Assembly: GCF_029428675.1 (NCBI RefSeq)
Contig: NZ_JAJNEL010000001.1
Coordinates: 2,108,001 to 2,172,000 of the forward strand
Source: Streptomyces sp. JH14
GTDB lineage: Bacteria > Actinomycetota > Actinomycetes > Streptomycetales > Streptomycetaceae
DNA: 64,000 nt
Direction of reading: 5' to 3'
The notes below the pieces were generated by a model. That model worked only from the letters and a program-made list of their open reading frames with translations, searched no databases and had not been told where the DNA came from. Positions 1-9,300 of this stretch are shown here, piece by piece. Position 1 is the stretch's first letter; the number at the start of each line of letters is the position of its first letter. Position numbers and translations under genes: made by a program.

Positions 1-1230
1 GAAGGATGCCGCGCTGGACTCGGTGAGTCCGTAGCCCTCCAGGATGTGGATGCCGGCGCCGGCGAAGAAGTAGCCGATGTCGGGGGCGAGCGCCGCGGAA
101 CCGGAGACGCAGGCGCGCAGCCGGCCGCCGAAGGCCTCGCGGATCTTGGCGAAGACGAGGGTGTCGGCGACCTTGTGCTTGGCGCCGAGCGCGAACGGCA
201 CGGAGGCCGTGCCGGTGCGCCGGAAGTTGTCCTGGGAGACCTTCGCGTGCTCGCGGGCGACCCCGGCCGCCCACTGGAAGATCTTGTACTTGGCGCCGCC
301 ACCGGCCCGCGCCTTGGAGGCGACCCCGTTGTAGACCTTCTCGAAGATGCGGGGCACGGCGGCCATGTACGTCGGCTGGACCACCGGAAGATTCTCGATG
401 ATCTTGTCGATACGGCCGTCGACCGCGGTGACGTGGCCGACCTCGATCTGGCCCGAGATGAGGACCTTGCCGAAGACGTGCGCGAGCGGCAGCCAGAGGT
501 ACTGGACGTCCTCCCCGTCGACCAGGCCGGTCGCCACGATGGCCTTGGCCATGTACGACCAGTTGTCGTGCGGCAGCCGTACGCCCTTGGGGCGGCCGGT
601 GGTGCCCGAGGTGTAGATCAGCGTGGCCAGCTGCTCGGCGGTGATCGCGTCGACCCGCTCCTGCACCGCGGCCGGGTTCTTGGCCAGGAGCTCGGCGCCG
701 CGGGCCTCCAGATCGGCCAGCGTGACGACCCAGCCCGCGGGATCGCTCTCGTCGGGCTCGACGCCGTCCGCGTCGATGACGACGACGTGGGCGAGGTTCG
801 GCAGGTCGGCGCGGCGCTCGCGGGCCTTGGCCAGCTGGCCGGCGTCCTCGGCGATCAGCACACGGCTCTCGGAGTCGGCGAGGATGAACGACGATTCCTC
901 GGCGTTGGTCGACGGGTAGATCGTGGTGGTCGCGGCGCCCGCACACATCACGCCGAGGTCGGCGATGATCCAGTCGACACGAGTGGCGGAGGCGAGCGCC
1001 ACCCGCTCCTCCGGCTCCACACCCAGACCGATGAGGCCGGCGGCGATCGCGTACACGCGCTCAGCGGCCTGCGCCCAGCTCAGCGACTTCCACTCGTCGG
1101 GGCCCTGGCCGGTGGCCGGGGGGACCGGGTAGCGGTAGGCCTCCCCGTCGGGGGTGGCCGCAACGCGGTCGATGAAGAGGGTCGCCACGGAGGGCGGTCG
1201 GTTCTCGATCAAGGTCTGTGTGTCGCTCAC
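1..1230 (-). CDS. Long-chain fatty-acid--CoA ligase (FadD15-like), C-terminus beyond window
   Basis: AMP-forming ligase that should activate long-chain fatty acids to acyl-CoA through an acyl-adenylate. The 410 N-terminal residues are in the window; the rest lies before position 1. Visible are the AMP-binding P-loop YTSGTTGRPKG (about residues 206-216) and EGYGLTES (about 398-405) near the cut end. The GTG start at 1230 is chosen because GGAGG lies a few bases upstream (1235-1240). FadD15-type enzymes are about 600 residues, so roughly a third is missing. The gene is preceded by a 305-bp non-coding region that should hold its promoter and is transcribed in the same direction as lepA. The family call is firm; chain-length specificity cannot be read from sequence. 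Confidence 0.9.
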   Translation of the reverse strand, partial: MSDTQTLIENRPPSVATLFIDRVAATPDGEAYRYPVPPATGQGPDEWKSLSWAQAAERVYAIAAGLIGLGVEPEERVALASATRVDWIIADLGVMCAGAATTTIYPSTNAEESSFILADSESRVLIAEDAGQLAKARERRADLPNLAHVVVIDADGVEPDESDPAGWVVTLADLEARGAELLAKNPAAVQERVDAITAEQLATLIYTSGTTGRPKGVRLPHDNWSYMAKAIVATGLVDGEDVQYLWLPLAHVFGKVLISGQIEVGHVTAVDGRIDKIIENLPVVQPTYMAAVPRIFEKVYNGVASKARAGGGAKYKIFQWAAGVAREHAKVSQDNFRRTGTASVPFALGAKHKVADTLVFAKIREAFGGRLRACVSGSAALAPDIGYFFAGAGIHILEGYGLTESSAASF

Positions 1231-1535
1231 GACATCCTCCGGGCCTGCGGCAGTGCTTCACGACCGGTTGTTGGTTGCTGCGTGCTGCTGCTTGTTCCTG
1301 CGTACGTCTGCGTGCTTGATCCCGCTTGTTTAACTGGCGAGTAACTACGAAGCCGTGATCAGGGTAGAGCGCCCGCGTCCACCGCGTAAGAGGGAATCGG
1401 ACGCCGCTTCATAACGAACGGACCCCCACGCCGCAGGGTTGCTGCGACGCAGGGGTCGGCCGTACTACCGGCTGGTGGAGCGGCGGACGGGAAGCCGCGG
1501 GCAGAGCCGGGTCCGGAACGAGGATCCGCCGGGAG
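1231..1535. other. Intergenic region with possible fadD promoter and palindrome
   Basis: No gene seen. On the minus strand a TACCCT hexamer (plus 1361-1366) could be a -10 box, giving a leader of about 120 nt to the ligase GTG; its -35 region is poor. At 1328-1345 an imperfect palindrome (GTTTAACT/AGTAAC arms around GGCG) lies just downstream of that -10 and resembles a TetR-type operator. The stretch 1270-1320 is a low-complexity run of tgct/tgcg repeats. All regulatory calls here are by eye. Confidence 0.3.
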
Positions 1536-3410
1536 CTACTTCTTGCCCTTGCTTTCGCCGCCCGACTCGTCCGTCGACAGCACGGCGATGAAGGCCTCCT
1601 GCGGCACCTCTACATTGCCGACCATCTTCATCCGCTTCTTGCCTTCCTTCTGCTTCTCCAGCAGCTTCCGCTTACGGGAGATGTCACCGCCGTAGCACTT
1701 GGCGAGGACGTCCTTGCGGATGGCGCGGACGGTCTCACGCGCGATGACCCGGGAGCCGATGGCCGCCTGGATCGGCACCTCGAAGTTCTGCCGCGGGATG
1801 AGCTCACGCAGCTTGGCGACGAGCCGCACGCCGTACGCGTACGCCTTGTCCTTGTGCGTGACCGCGGAGAACGCGTCGACCTTGTCGCCGTGCAGCAGGA
1901 TGTCGACCTTGACGAGCTGGGCGGACTGCTCGCCGGTGGGCTCGTAGTCGAGCGAGGCGTAGCCACGGGTCTTGGACTTCAGCTGGTCGAAGAAGTCGAA
2001 GACGATCTCGGCGAGAGGCAGGGTGTACCGGATCTCGACCCGGTCCTCGGAGAGGTAGTCCATGCCGAGCAGCGTGCCGCGCCGGTTCTGGCAGAGCTCC
2101 ATGATCGCGCCGATGAACTCGCTGGGGGCGAGGACGGTGGCACGCACGACCGGCTCGTGCACCTTGTCGATCTTGCCCTCGGGGAACTCGCTCGGGTTGG
2201 TGACGGTGTGCTCGCTGCCGTCCTCCATCTCGACGCGGTAGACCACGTTGGGGGCGGTGGCGATGAGCTCCAGGCCGAACTCGCGCTCCAGCCGCTCGCG
2301 GATCACGTCGAGGTGCAGCAGGCCGAGGAAGCCGACCCGGAAGCCGAAGCCGAGGGCCGCGGAGGTCTCCGGCTCGTACACCAGGGCGGCGTCGTTGAGC
2401 TGGAGCTTGTCGAGGGCCTCGCGCAGGTCCGGGTAGTCCGAGCCGTCCAACGGGTACAGACCCGAGAACACCATCGGCTTGGGGTCCTTGTAGCCCCCCA
2501 GCGCCTCGGTCGCGCCCTTGCTCAGGGAGGTGATCGTGTCACCGACCTTGGACTGCCGGACGTCCTTCACACCGGTGATGATGTAGCCCACTTCGCCCAC
2601 ACCGAGGCCGTCCGCCGGGGTCATCTCCGGGGAGGAGACACCGATCTCCAGCAGCTCGTGGGTGGCACCGGTGGACATCATCTTGATGCGCTCGCGCTTG
2701 TTGAGCTGACCGTCGACGACACGGACGTACGTGACGACGCCACGGTACGAGTCGTAGACCGAGTCGAAGATCATCGCGCGGGCGGGGGCGTCGGCCTTGC
2801 CGACCGGCGGCGGAACGTCCCTGACCACCCGGTCCAGCAGGGCGTCCACGCCGATGCCGGTCTTCGCGGAGACCTTGAGCACGTCCTCGGGCTGGCAGCC
2901 GATGAGGTTGGCCAGCTCCTCGGAGAACTTCTCCGGCTGCGCGGCCGGCAGGTCGATCTTGTTGAGCACCGGAACGATGGTGAGGTCGTTCTCCATCGCC
3001 AGGTAGAGGTTGGCCAGCGTCTGGGCCTCGATGCCCTGCGCGGCGTCGACCAGCAGGACCGTGCCTTCGCAGGCGGCGAGCGAGCGGGAGACCTCGTAGG
3101 TGAAGTCCACGTGGCCCGGGGTGTCGATCATGTTGAGGACGTGGGTGCGGCCCTCGCCCTCGCCCGTGGTGGGCGCCCACGGCAGACGGACCGCCTGGGA
3201 CTTGATGGTGATGCCGCGCTCGCGCTCGATGTCCATCCGGTCGAGGTACTGAGCGCGCATCTGCCGCTGGTCGACCACGCCCGTCAGCTGAAGCATCCGG
3301 TCGGCAAGGGTCGACTTGCCGTGGTCGATGTGAGCGATGATGCAGAAGTTGCGGATCAGCGCCGGGTCGGTACGGCTCGGCTCGGGCACGTTGGTAGGAG
3401 TCGCGGGCAC
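1536..3410 (-). CDS. lepA: Elongation factor 4 (LepA), translational GTPase
   Basis: Ribosome-dependent GTPase that back-translocates stalled ribosomes; 624 residues, normal for the family. GTPase motifs are in order: G1 AHIDHGKST (about residues 26-34), G2 in [10 protein letters not shown]3 DTPGHVDF and G4 NKID. The LepA-specific C-terminal domain ends in a lysine-rich tail. The open frame extends further upstream, but the GTG at 3410 (reading [10 protein letters not shown]) matches the N-terminus I recall for Streptomyces LepA, with a weak AGGA-type site upstream. It is divergent from rpsT, a common actinobacterial arrangement. Confidence 0.95.
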   Translation of the reverse strand: MPATPTNVPEPSRTDPALIRNFCIIAHIDHGKSTLADRMLQLTGVVDQRQMRAQYLDRMDIERERGITIKSQAVRLPWAPTTGEGEGRTHVLNMIDTPGHVDFTYEVSRSLAACEGTVLLVDAAQGIEAQTLANLYLAMENDLTIVPVLNKIDLPAAQPEKFSEELANLIGCQPEDVLKVSAKTGIGVDALLDRVVRDVPPPVGKADAPARAMIFDSVYDSYRGVVTYVRVVDGQLNKRERIKMMSTGATHELLEIGVSSPEMTPADGLGVGEVGYIITGVKDVRQSKVGDTITSLSKGATEALGGYKDPKPMVFSGLYPLDGSDYPDLREALDKLQLNDAALVYEPETSAALGFGFRVGFLGLLHLDVIRERLEREFGLELIATAPNVVYRVEMEDGSEHTVTNPSEFPEGKIDKVHEPVVRATVLAPSEFIGAIMELCQNRRGTLLGMDYLSEDRVEIRYTLPLAEIVFDFFDQLKSKTRGYASLDYEPTGEQSAQLVKVDILLHGDKVDAFSAVTHKDKAYAYGVRLVAKLRELIPRQNFEVPIQAAIGSRVIARETVRAIRKDVLAKCYGGDISRKRKLLEKQKEGKKRMKMVGNVEVPQEAFIAVLSTDESGGESKGKK

Positions 3411-3625
3411 GCAGGGTCCTGATTCTTGAGACGCCGAACGCCGTGTCTCGGGTCGATGTCGGGTCGGTCGGATCGATACGTAGCTTCCATCGTCCCACGG
3501 CTGCGGGGCAGAGACCGGTTTGGGCCGGTCCGAGCGCGGCTGGTACCGTTGACAGCTGTGCCTCGTGGCTCTTACGGGCGGCGGGGCGCACATCGAAGAT
3601 CCAACGAACCTGAAAAGGCTCTTTC

Positions 3626-3892
3626 GTGGCGAACATCAAGTCCCAGATCAAGCGGAACAAGACGAACGAGAAGGCGCGCCTGCGCAACAAGGCCGTCAAG
3701 TCCTCGCTCAAGACCGCGATCCGCAAGGCCCGCGAGGCCGTCGTGGCGGGCGACGTCGAGAAGGCCACTGTGGCCGTTCGCGACGCTTCGCGCGCACTCG
3801 ACAAGGCTGTCTCGAAGGGCGTCATCCACAAGAACGCCGCCGCCAACAAGAAGTCGGCGCTGTCCTCCAAGGTTGCCGCCCTCCAGGGCTGA
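3626..3892 (+). CDS. rpsT: 30S ribosomal protein S20
   Basis: Binds 16S rRNA early in 30S assembly. It is 88 residues of typical basic composition, beginning [21 protein letters not shown] and ending [14 protein letters not shown], the classic S20 pattern. The start is GTG at 3626, with an AAAAGG site about ten bases upstream. A TTGACA hexamer at 3549-3554 is a candidate -35 box, but the -10 region at 17-18 bp spacing is poor. It is followed by a strong inverted repeat (4013-4054) that separates it from convergent holA. Confidence 0.97.
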   Translation: MANIKSQIKRNKTNEKARLRNKAVKSSLKTAIRKAREAVVAGDVEKATVAVRDASRALDKAVSKGVIHKNAAANKKSALSSKVAALQG

Positions 3893-4012
3893 GCTTTCTG
3901 ATGTAACTGCCGGAACGGACCAGCGGGCCCTCTCTCCTGCCCCTGCCCGGCCCCCGTGCCGCACACCGAACCTGCGTTCGCCACGCGGGTGCGGCGCACA
4001 CAGCATGAACCG

Positions 4013-4054
4013 AGGCCCCGGTCGTCGCTCTCCCCAGAGCCACGACCGGGGCCT
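4013..4054. terminator. Bidirectional terminator between rpsT and holA
   Basis: Perfect 13-bp inverted repeat (arms 4013-4025 and 4042-4054) around a 16-nt loop, in the gap between convergent rpsT and holA. There is no long U tract, as is usual in Streptomyces. Confidence 0.75.
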
Positions 4055-4196
4055 TCGGCATGCCGCGCCAGTTCGAGGTCCACCCGGCACCTTCAAGCGC
4101 GTCGAGGGGGTCCCCCGCTGCCTCGACGCCATGGGAGAGAGCGAGGACGAAGCGGTGCCGGGCCGCCCCGGGTGCTCGTCCCCGCCCCGCCCCCGG

Positions 4197-5189
4197 TCAC
4201 CGCACGCGCCCTGCCCGTGCAGCCCGCGCAACAGCGACGACGGCCTTCTCGAGGGCGTACTCGGGGTCGTCCCCGCCCCCCTTCACCCCCGCGTCCGCTT
4301 CCGCGACCGCCCGCAGCGCCGTTGCGACGCCGTCCGGCGTCCACCCCCGCATCTGCTGCCGCACCCGGTCGATCTTCCACGGGGGCATCCCCAGCTCACG
4401 CGCAAGATCCGCCGGCCGGCCCCCGTGCGCCGAGGACAGCTTGCCGATCGCCCGGACGCCCTGCGCAAGCGCACTGGTGATCAGCACGGGCGCCACTCCG
4501 GTCGACAGCGACCAGCGCAACGCCTCCAGCGCCTCCGCCGCCCGCCCTTCCACCGCCCGGTCGGCGACCGTGAAACTGGACGCCTCCGCACGGCCGGTGT
4601 AGTAGCGCCCGACCACCGCCTCGTCGATCGTTCCCTCGACGTCCGCGACCAGCTGCGACACCGCACTCGCCAGCTCGCGCAGATCGCTGCCGATGGAGTC
4701 GACGAGCGCCTGGCAGGCCTCGGGGCTCGCGGAGCGCCCCAGTGCCCGGAACTCCGACCGTACGAACGAGAGCCGCTCCGCGGGCTTGGTCGTCTTCGGG
4801 CAGGCGACCTCCCGCGCACCCGCCTTGCGCGCCGCGTCCAGCAGCGCCTTGCCCTTGGCGCCGCCCGCATGGAGCAGCACCAGCGTGATCTCCTCGACCG
4901 GCGCACCCAGGTACGCCTTGACGTCCTTCACCGTGTCGGCGGAGAGATCCTGCGCATTGCGCACGATCACCACTTTGCGCTCGGCGAAGAGCGACGGGCT
5001 CGTCAGCTCGGCAAGAGTGCCCGGCTGGAGCTGATCGGGGGTGAGGTCGCGGACGTCCGTATCGGCGTCGGACGCGCGGGCCGCCGCCACCACCTGCTGC
5101 ACGGCGCGGTCGAGGAGCAGGTCCTCCTGCCCCACGGCCAGCGTGAGGGGGGCGAGCGGATCGTCGGTGGAATTCCTTCTGGTGGCCAT
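4197..5189 (-). CDS. holA: DNA polymerase III delta subunit
   Basis: Clamp-loader delta subunit, which opens the beta sliding clamp. 330 residues from ATG 5189 (MATRRNSTDD). An upstream extension of the open frame lacks a good ribosome site and overlaps the divergent 5274 gene, so it was rejected. The pattern is that of actinobacterial HolA: an N-terminal domain with PLTLAVGQEDLLLDRAV and LTSPSLFAERKVVIV, a middle AAA-like region lacking Walker residues, and a C-terminal collar helix region (GVRAIGKL, ARELGMPPWKIDRVR). Known family knowledge places it near rpsT and comEC in high-GC Gram-positives, as here. Confidence 0.92.
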   Translation of the reverse strand: MATRRNSTDDPLAPLTLAVGQEDLLLDRAVQQVVAAARASDADTDVRDLTPDQLQPGTLAELTSPSLFAERKVVIVRNAQDLSADTVKDVKAYLGAPVEEITLVLLHAGGAKGKALLDAARKAGAREVACPKTTKPAERLSFVRSEFRALGRSASPEACQALVDSIGSDLRELASAVSQLVADVEGTIDEAVVGRYYTGRAEASSFTVADRAVEGRAAEALEALRWSLSTGVAPVLITSALAQGVRAIGKLSSAHGGRPADLARELGMPPWKIDRVRQQMRGWTPDGVATALRAVAEADAGVKGGGDDPEYALEKAVVAVARAARAGRVR

Positions 5190-5273
5190 CGCCGTCCAGC
5201 ATCCCACGCCCCACCGACAGCCCGGTTTCCCCGGCTTGCCCCCGCACCCGTCCCCGTACCGGAGAATGGGCAG

Positions 5274-5519
5274 GTGAGCGACGTGAGACATGTGCTGGTG
5301 CTGCCCGACCGCGATACGGCGGAGGAGGTGGCCGGAGAGCTCGGCGACCGTTTCGGGGTCGCCGAGGAACCCCAGCTCGTACGTGACGCACTGGCCGGCG
5401 AGGACGACGCCGAGGACGCCCAGTGGCTGGTGGTCGTCGAGGACCCGGCCGGCCGGCTGGACTCCGCGGCGCTCGATGCGTTCGCGGCGGAGTACGAGGG
5501 CTGGCTGGAGGCGCCGTAG
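5274..5519 (+). CDS. Small conserved-looking hypothetical protein (81 aa)
   Basis: Not recognised to family level. 81 residues starting VSDVRHVLVLPDRDTAEEV from GTG 5274, with GGAG at 5261-5264. It is acidic, with a probable alpha/beta fold: a first strand HVLVLP, helix DTAEEVAGELGDRF, an acidic linker, strand WLVVVED and a final helix. No catalytic motif, cysteines or membrane segment is visible. It is divergent from holA across an 84-bp gap that must hold both promoters, and it ends about 60 bp before the tail-to-tail YceI gene. High third-position GC and a clear ribosome site support a real gene. Confidence 0.7.
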   Translation: MSDVRHVLVLPDRDTAEEVAGELGDRFGVAEEPQLVRDALAGEDDAEDAQWLVVVEDPAGRLDSAALDAFAAEYEGWLEAP

Positions 5520-5578
5520 CCCTTGGGCCGCCCCGCTCCCCGCTGGATGCACCGCCCCCGGATGCGCAGCCCCCGGAC

Positions 5579-6463
5579 TCAGCTCTTGGGGACGATCTGA
5601 ATGTCCATGTCGATCTCGATGCTGGGCCCGACGACCGCGATACCGCGGGCCAGCATCGTCTGCCAGGTGAGGGTGAAGTCCTCGCGGTGCAGTTCGGTGG
5701 TGGCCCGGCAGGCGGCCCGGGTCTCGCCCTCGAGCCCGTTGCCGAGGCCGAGGTACTGGGTGTCCAGCGTCACGGTACGACTGACGCCGTGCAGGGTGAG
5801 TGCGCCGTTCACACCCCAGCGGCTGCCGCCCCGGTGGATGAAGCGGTCGCTGTAGAACTCCAGCGTCGGGTAGCGCCCGACGTCGAGGAAGTCACCGGAG
5901 CGCAGATGGTCGTCGCGCATCTGCACGTTCGTGTCGATCGACGCGGCATCGATGATGACGTGCATGGCGGAGTCCTCCATGCGGTCGGCGATCCGTACTG
6001 CACCGGCGAACGTGTTGAACCGGCCGTGGATGCGGGCCAGCCCGATGTGACGGGCTGTGAAACCGATCTGGGAGTGGTTCGGCTCGATCTCCCAGTCCCC
6101 GGGGGCGGGCAGTTGCGGGGGCGGCGAGACCTGGAGCATCACGTCCCCGAGGCCCGCGTGGCCGCCCTCGTCAACCGTGGCCGCACCGTGGAACGGGGTG
6201 AAGCCGTCCGCCGTGACCGCCAGCCGGTAGTCACCCGCCGGGACCGTGGCGAGGACGTTCCCGAAGGGGTCCGTCTCACCGCCGACGACCTTACGGCCCG
6301 CACTGTCCGTGACCACGAACTCGGCCTGCTGCACAGCCACGTTGACGGGGTCGAGCACACGACAGCTCAGCACTCCCGCAGTACGCGGCACCGCGAGCCC
6401 GGTGAGCGGGTTGGCGCCCGCCGTGCGGGTCGCGTTCTTGCTTCCGAGCCAACGGCCGAACAT
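5579..6463 (-). CDS. YceI-like protein with N-terminal carboxypeptidase-regulatory-like domain
   Basis: 294 residues from ATG 6463 (MFGRWLGSKNATR), chosen because the upstream frame has no ribosome site and reads like non-coding sequence. Residues about 30-105 form a beta-sandwich of the CarboxypepD_reg type (GRKVVGGETDPFGN, PAGDYRLAVTADGF). Residues about 118-294 are a YceI lipocalin-like domain (WEIEPNHSQIGFTARH, GRFNTFAGAV, FYSDRFI, LTLHGVSRTVTL). YceI proteins bind polyisoprenoids or other amphiphiles. There is no signal peptide or lipobox, so this copy is probably cytoplasmic, unlike the periplasmic E. coli protein. The ligand is unknown. The 263 bp upstream of it holds no gene. Confidence 0.85.
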   Translation of the reverse strand: MFGRWLGSKNATRTAGANPLTGLAVPRTAGVLSCRVLDPVNVAVQQAEFVVTDSAGRKVVGGETDPFGNVLATVPAGDYRLAVTADGFTPFHGAATVDEGGHAGLGDVMLQVSPPPQLPAPGDWEIEPNHSQIGFTARHIGLARIHGRFNTFAGAVRIADRMEDSAMHVIIDAASIDTNVQMRDDHLRSGDFLDVGRYPTLEFYSDRFIHRGGSRWGVNGALTLHGVSRTVTLDTQYLGLGNGLEGETRAACRATTELHREDFTLTWQTMLARGIAVVGPSIEIDMDIQIVPKS

Positions 6464-6726
6464 CTTCAGTACCCCCGGGGGAGATTCACCTTGGGGCCTG
6501 ACGGCTGGACGTCGTTGTCGGAGCAGCGGCCCGCCGACGAGCATGCATTCGATCACCCTTGGGGCGTTCGAGGCAAACGGAGGGTCTGGATGTGGCTTGG
6601 GTAGAGGTGTTACCGAAGGTCCGAATTGAACGTTCCGCTTGTGTGCGCCAGCCATTCGGGCCGGACTTGTCCGCCTTGCGGACCGCGGGTTCGTATGGTC
6701 CCGGCCGACGCTCCTGCCGGCCACCA

Positions 6727-9300
6727 TCATGAGCGCGCCACCGCCCGCAGCCCCGGCCCGGCGCCGGTCACCGCGATCGCGCCGTCCCGGTCCGTGCGCA
6801 GCACCGCCGCTCCCCCGGATCTGAGCGCCTCGACGGTACCGGCCGCCGGGTGCCCGTACGGGTTGTCCCTACCCACGCTCACCAGCGCGAGCCGCTGACG
6901 GGCGCTGCGCAGCAACGCGGGGTCCTGGTGGGCGGAGCCATGATGGGCGACCTTGAGGACATCCACCCGTGGCAGCGCCGGGTACTGCCGCAACAACCCC
7001 TGCTGGGCCGGTGGTTCGAGGTCCCCCAGGAGCAGCAGGGTCAGTCCGCCGGTCCGTACGAACAGCGTGACGCTTGCATCGTTCGGCTCCTGAGGTACGG
7101 GCGCGGCGGGCGCACCGCCCGTCGGCCACAGGACCCGCCAGTCGAGCGGACCGATACGGCGCCGCTCCCCGCCGACCGCCCGCACCACGGGGACCCGAGC
7201 CGCGAAGGCCGTTCTGCGGACGAACGCGGCCTGTTCCGGCGGTTCGTCCAGACCCGTCGTCTGGATCGCGCCCACGGCTCTGCCTCGCAACACGCCAGGC
7301 AGCCCTCGGACATGATCCGCGTGGAAGTGGGTGAGGAGCAGCAGGGGAACCCGGGTGATGCCCAGGTCGCGCAGGCACCGGTCGGCGAGCCGCGGGTCGG
7401 GCCCGGTGTCGATGACCACGCCTTCGCCGTCCCCGGCCGCGAGCACCATGGCGTCGCCCTGACCCACGTCGCACATCACGAACGCCCAGTCCGGCGGCGG
7501 CCATCGGGTCAGTATGCGGGTCAGCGGCACCGGTCTCAGCACCGCGAGGATCAGCAGCAGAGCCACGGCCGAACAGATCCAGGGGTGGCGCGCGACGCGG
7601 CGGGCGGACAGCGCCACGAGTACCGTGAGGGCGGCAAGCAGCAACGCTCCCCGCCCGCCGCCGGGCCAGTCGGCCTCCGCGCCGGGCAGCGCCGCTCCGG
7701 CGCGGGCCACGGAGGCGATCCACCCGGCCGGCCATCCCGCGATACGGGCGAGCAGCTCGGCCGCCGGCATGGCCACCGGCGCCAGGGCGAGCGTGGCGAA
7801 CCCGAGGACCGTGGCGGGTGCCACCGCGAACTCGGCCAGCAGGTTGCACGGGATCGCCACCAGGCTGACCCGGGAGGCAAGCATCACGACCACCGGCGCG
7901 CACACCGCCTGCGCCGCCGCGGCCGCACCCAGCGCCTCCGCCAGCCGGGGCGGCACCCGGCGCCGCTGCAGCGCGGCACTCCAGCGCGGCGCGACGGTGA
8001 GCAGCGCCCCGGTGGCCAGGACGGAGAGCACGAAGCCATAACTGCGCGACAGCCACGGGTCGTACAGCACCAGCAGCAGAACAGCGGCTGCCAGTGCGGG
8101 AATCAGGGACCGCCTGCGCCCCGTGCCGATGGCCAGCAACGTGATCAGCCCGCAGGCCGCGGCGCGCAGCACGCTCGGCTCCGGCCGGCAGACAAGAACG
8201 AACGCGAGGGTGAGCCCGCCGCCGAGCAGCGCTGTCATCCGCAGCGAGATGCCCAACCGGGGTGCGAGACCGCGGCGTTCGGCCCGGAGCGCAGTGCCGG
8301 CCGGCCCGATGAGCAGCACGAGCAGGATCGCCAGGTTGGCACCGGATACGGCCATCAGATGCGTCAGGTCGGCTGCTCGGAAGGCATCGTGCAGTTCCGG
8401 GGTGACCTGTGAGGTGTCACCGACGACGAGCCCCGGCAGCAGCGCCCGCGCATCGGGGTCCAGCCCCTCGGTCGCCCTGCGCAGCCCGGCGCGCAGACCG
8501 CCCGCCGTGCGCTGGAGGAGGGTGGGAGGCCCGGTGACGCGGGGCGGGCCCTTTCCGTCCGGTCGCAGAACGGCGGCGTTGCGCTCCCCGCTGTGCAGGG
8601 GCGGCGCGAGGCGGCCGTGCAGGTGCAGCCGGGTGGACGGCAGCAGCTGCTGCCACCGGGCCACTGAACGGCCGGGCGACACGATCACCAGTACCGGCGT
8701 GTGCAGCCTGGTGACCGCACCGTCGGGCGCCGTCAACCGGGTGATCTCGGCGTCGAGGAGAAGGGCGGCCCGGGTGCTGTGGTCCCCGCGGACCTGGGGC
8801 CGGGTCTGCCGCGCGTCGGAGGTGACGGTCACCTCCGCCTCGACCTTCGCGAAGCGCTGCGCAAGGCCGTGGACCGGCTCCTGGTGTACGTAGGCGGTGT
8901 GAAGCCCGGCGGCCGTCGCCCCGGCGGCCGCGCAGAGCAGTGCGGCGGCCGCAGCAGTGGCGTGAAGTCGCCGCCGGTTCCGTGCGTCGCTCCCCCCGCC
9001 GTCCCGGGCGTCCCCGCCACCGGACCCGTTCCCGTCGTCGGCCGGCCGAGCGGGCCCGGTCCGGGCCGCCGGTGACCGTGCCAGGCCCAGGAGCACCAGG
9101 CCGGCGACGAGGCAGAACGCCGCCCCCACGGCCGTCCCACGGCCCGGCGCCCCCGCAGCGAGGGCCGCGGCGGCCCAGGCCGCCAGGGCCGGCGGGACGA
9201 GCCGCAGATCGACCGGACCCTCCTGGTGCGGGTCGCGGCCGCCCGGCCCCCGGCCCGGCACCGCATGAACGTCCCGCCGCACGTCCTCCGGGCTGCTCAT
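6727..9300 (-). CDS. comEC: ComEC/Rec2 family DNA-uptake channel protein
   Basis: Polytopic membrane protein, 857 residues. It has N-terminal hydrophobic segments, a central Competence domain with many helices (around LMAVSGANLAILLVLL), and a C-terminal metallo-beta-lactamase-like domain with DVGQGDAM, the metal motif THFHADH and a late HHGSAH. In competent bacteria ComEC translocates single-stranded DNA; Streptomyces is not known to be naturally competent, so the role here is open. Its ATG at 9300 overlaps the comEA stop as ATGA, so the pair is translationally coupled. No frameshift or missing metal ligand is apparent. Confidence 0.92.
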   Translation of the reverse strand: MSSPEDVRRDVHAVPGRGPGGRDPHQEGPVDLRLVPPALAAWAAAALAAGAPGRGTAVGAAFCLVAGLVLLGLARSPAARTGPARPADDGNGSGGGDARDGGGSDARNRRRLHATAAAAALLCAAAGATAAGLHTAYVHQEPVHGLAQRFAKVEAEVTVTSDARQTRPQVRGDHSTRAALLLDAEITRLTAPDGAVTRLHTPVLVIVSPGRSVARWQQLLPSTRLHLHGRLAPPLHSGERNAAVLRPDGKGPPRVTGPPTLLQRTAGGLRAGLRRATEGLDPDARALLPGLVVGDTSQVTPELHDAFRAADLTHLMAVSGANLAILLVLLIGPAGTALRAERRGLAPRLGISLRMTALLGGGLTLAFVLVCRPEPSVLRAAACGLITLLAIGTGRRRSLIPALAAAVLLLVLYDPWLSRSYGFVLSVLATGALLTVAPRWSAALQRRRVPPRLAEALGAAAAAQAVCAPVVVMLASRVSLVAIPCNLLAEFAVAPATVLGFATLALAPVAMPAAELLARIAGWPAGWIASVARAGAALPGAEADWPGGGRGALLLAALTVLVALSARRVARHPWICSAVALLLILAVLRPVPLTRILTRWPPPDWAFVMCDVGQGDAMVLAAGDGEGVVIDTGPDPRLADRCLRDLGITRVPLLLLTHFHADHVRGLPGVLRGRAVGAIQTTGLDEPPEQAAFVRRTAFAARVPVVRAVGGERRRIGPLDWRVLWPTGGAPAAPVPQEPNDASVTLFVRTGGLTLLLLGDLEPPAQQGLLRQYPALPRVDVLKVAHHGSAHQDPALLRSARQRLALVSVGRDNPYGHPAAGTVEALRSGGAAVLRTDRDGAIAVTGAGPGLRAVARS

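Noticed and set aside
3549..3577. HrdB-type rpsT promoter (TTGACA)
   Set aside because: Good -35 but no TAnnnT at 16-19 bp spacing; mentioned only as a candidate within rpsT.
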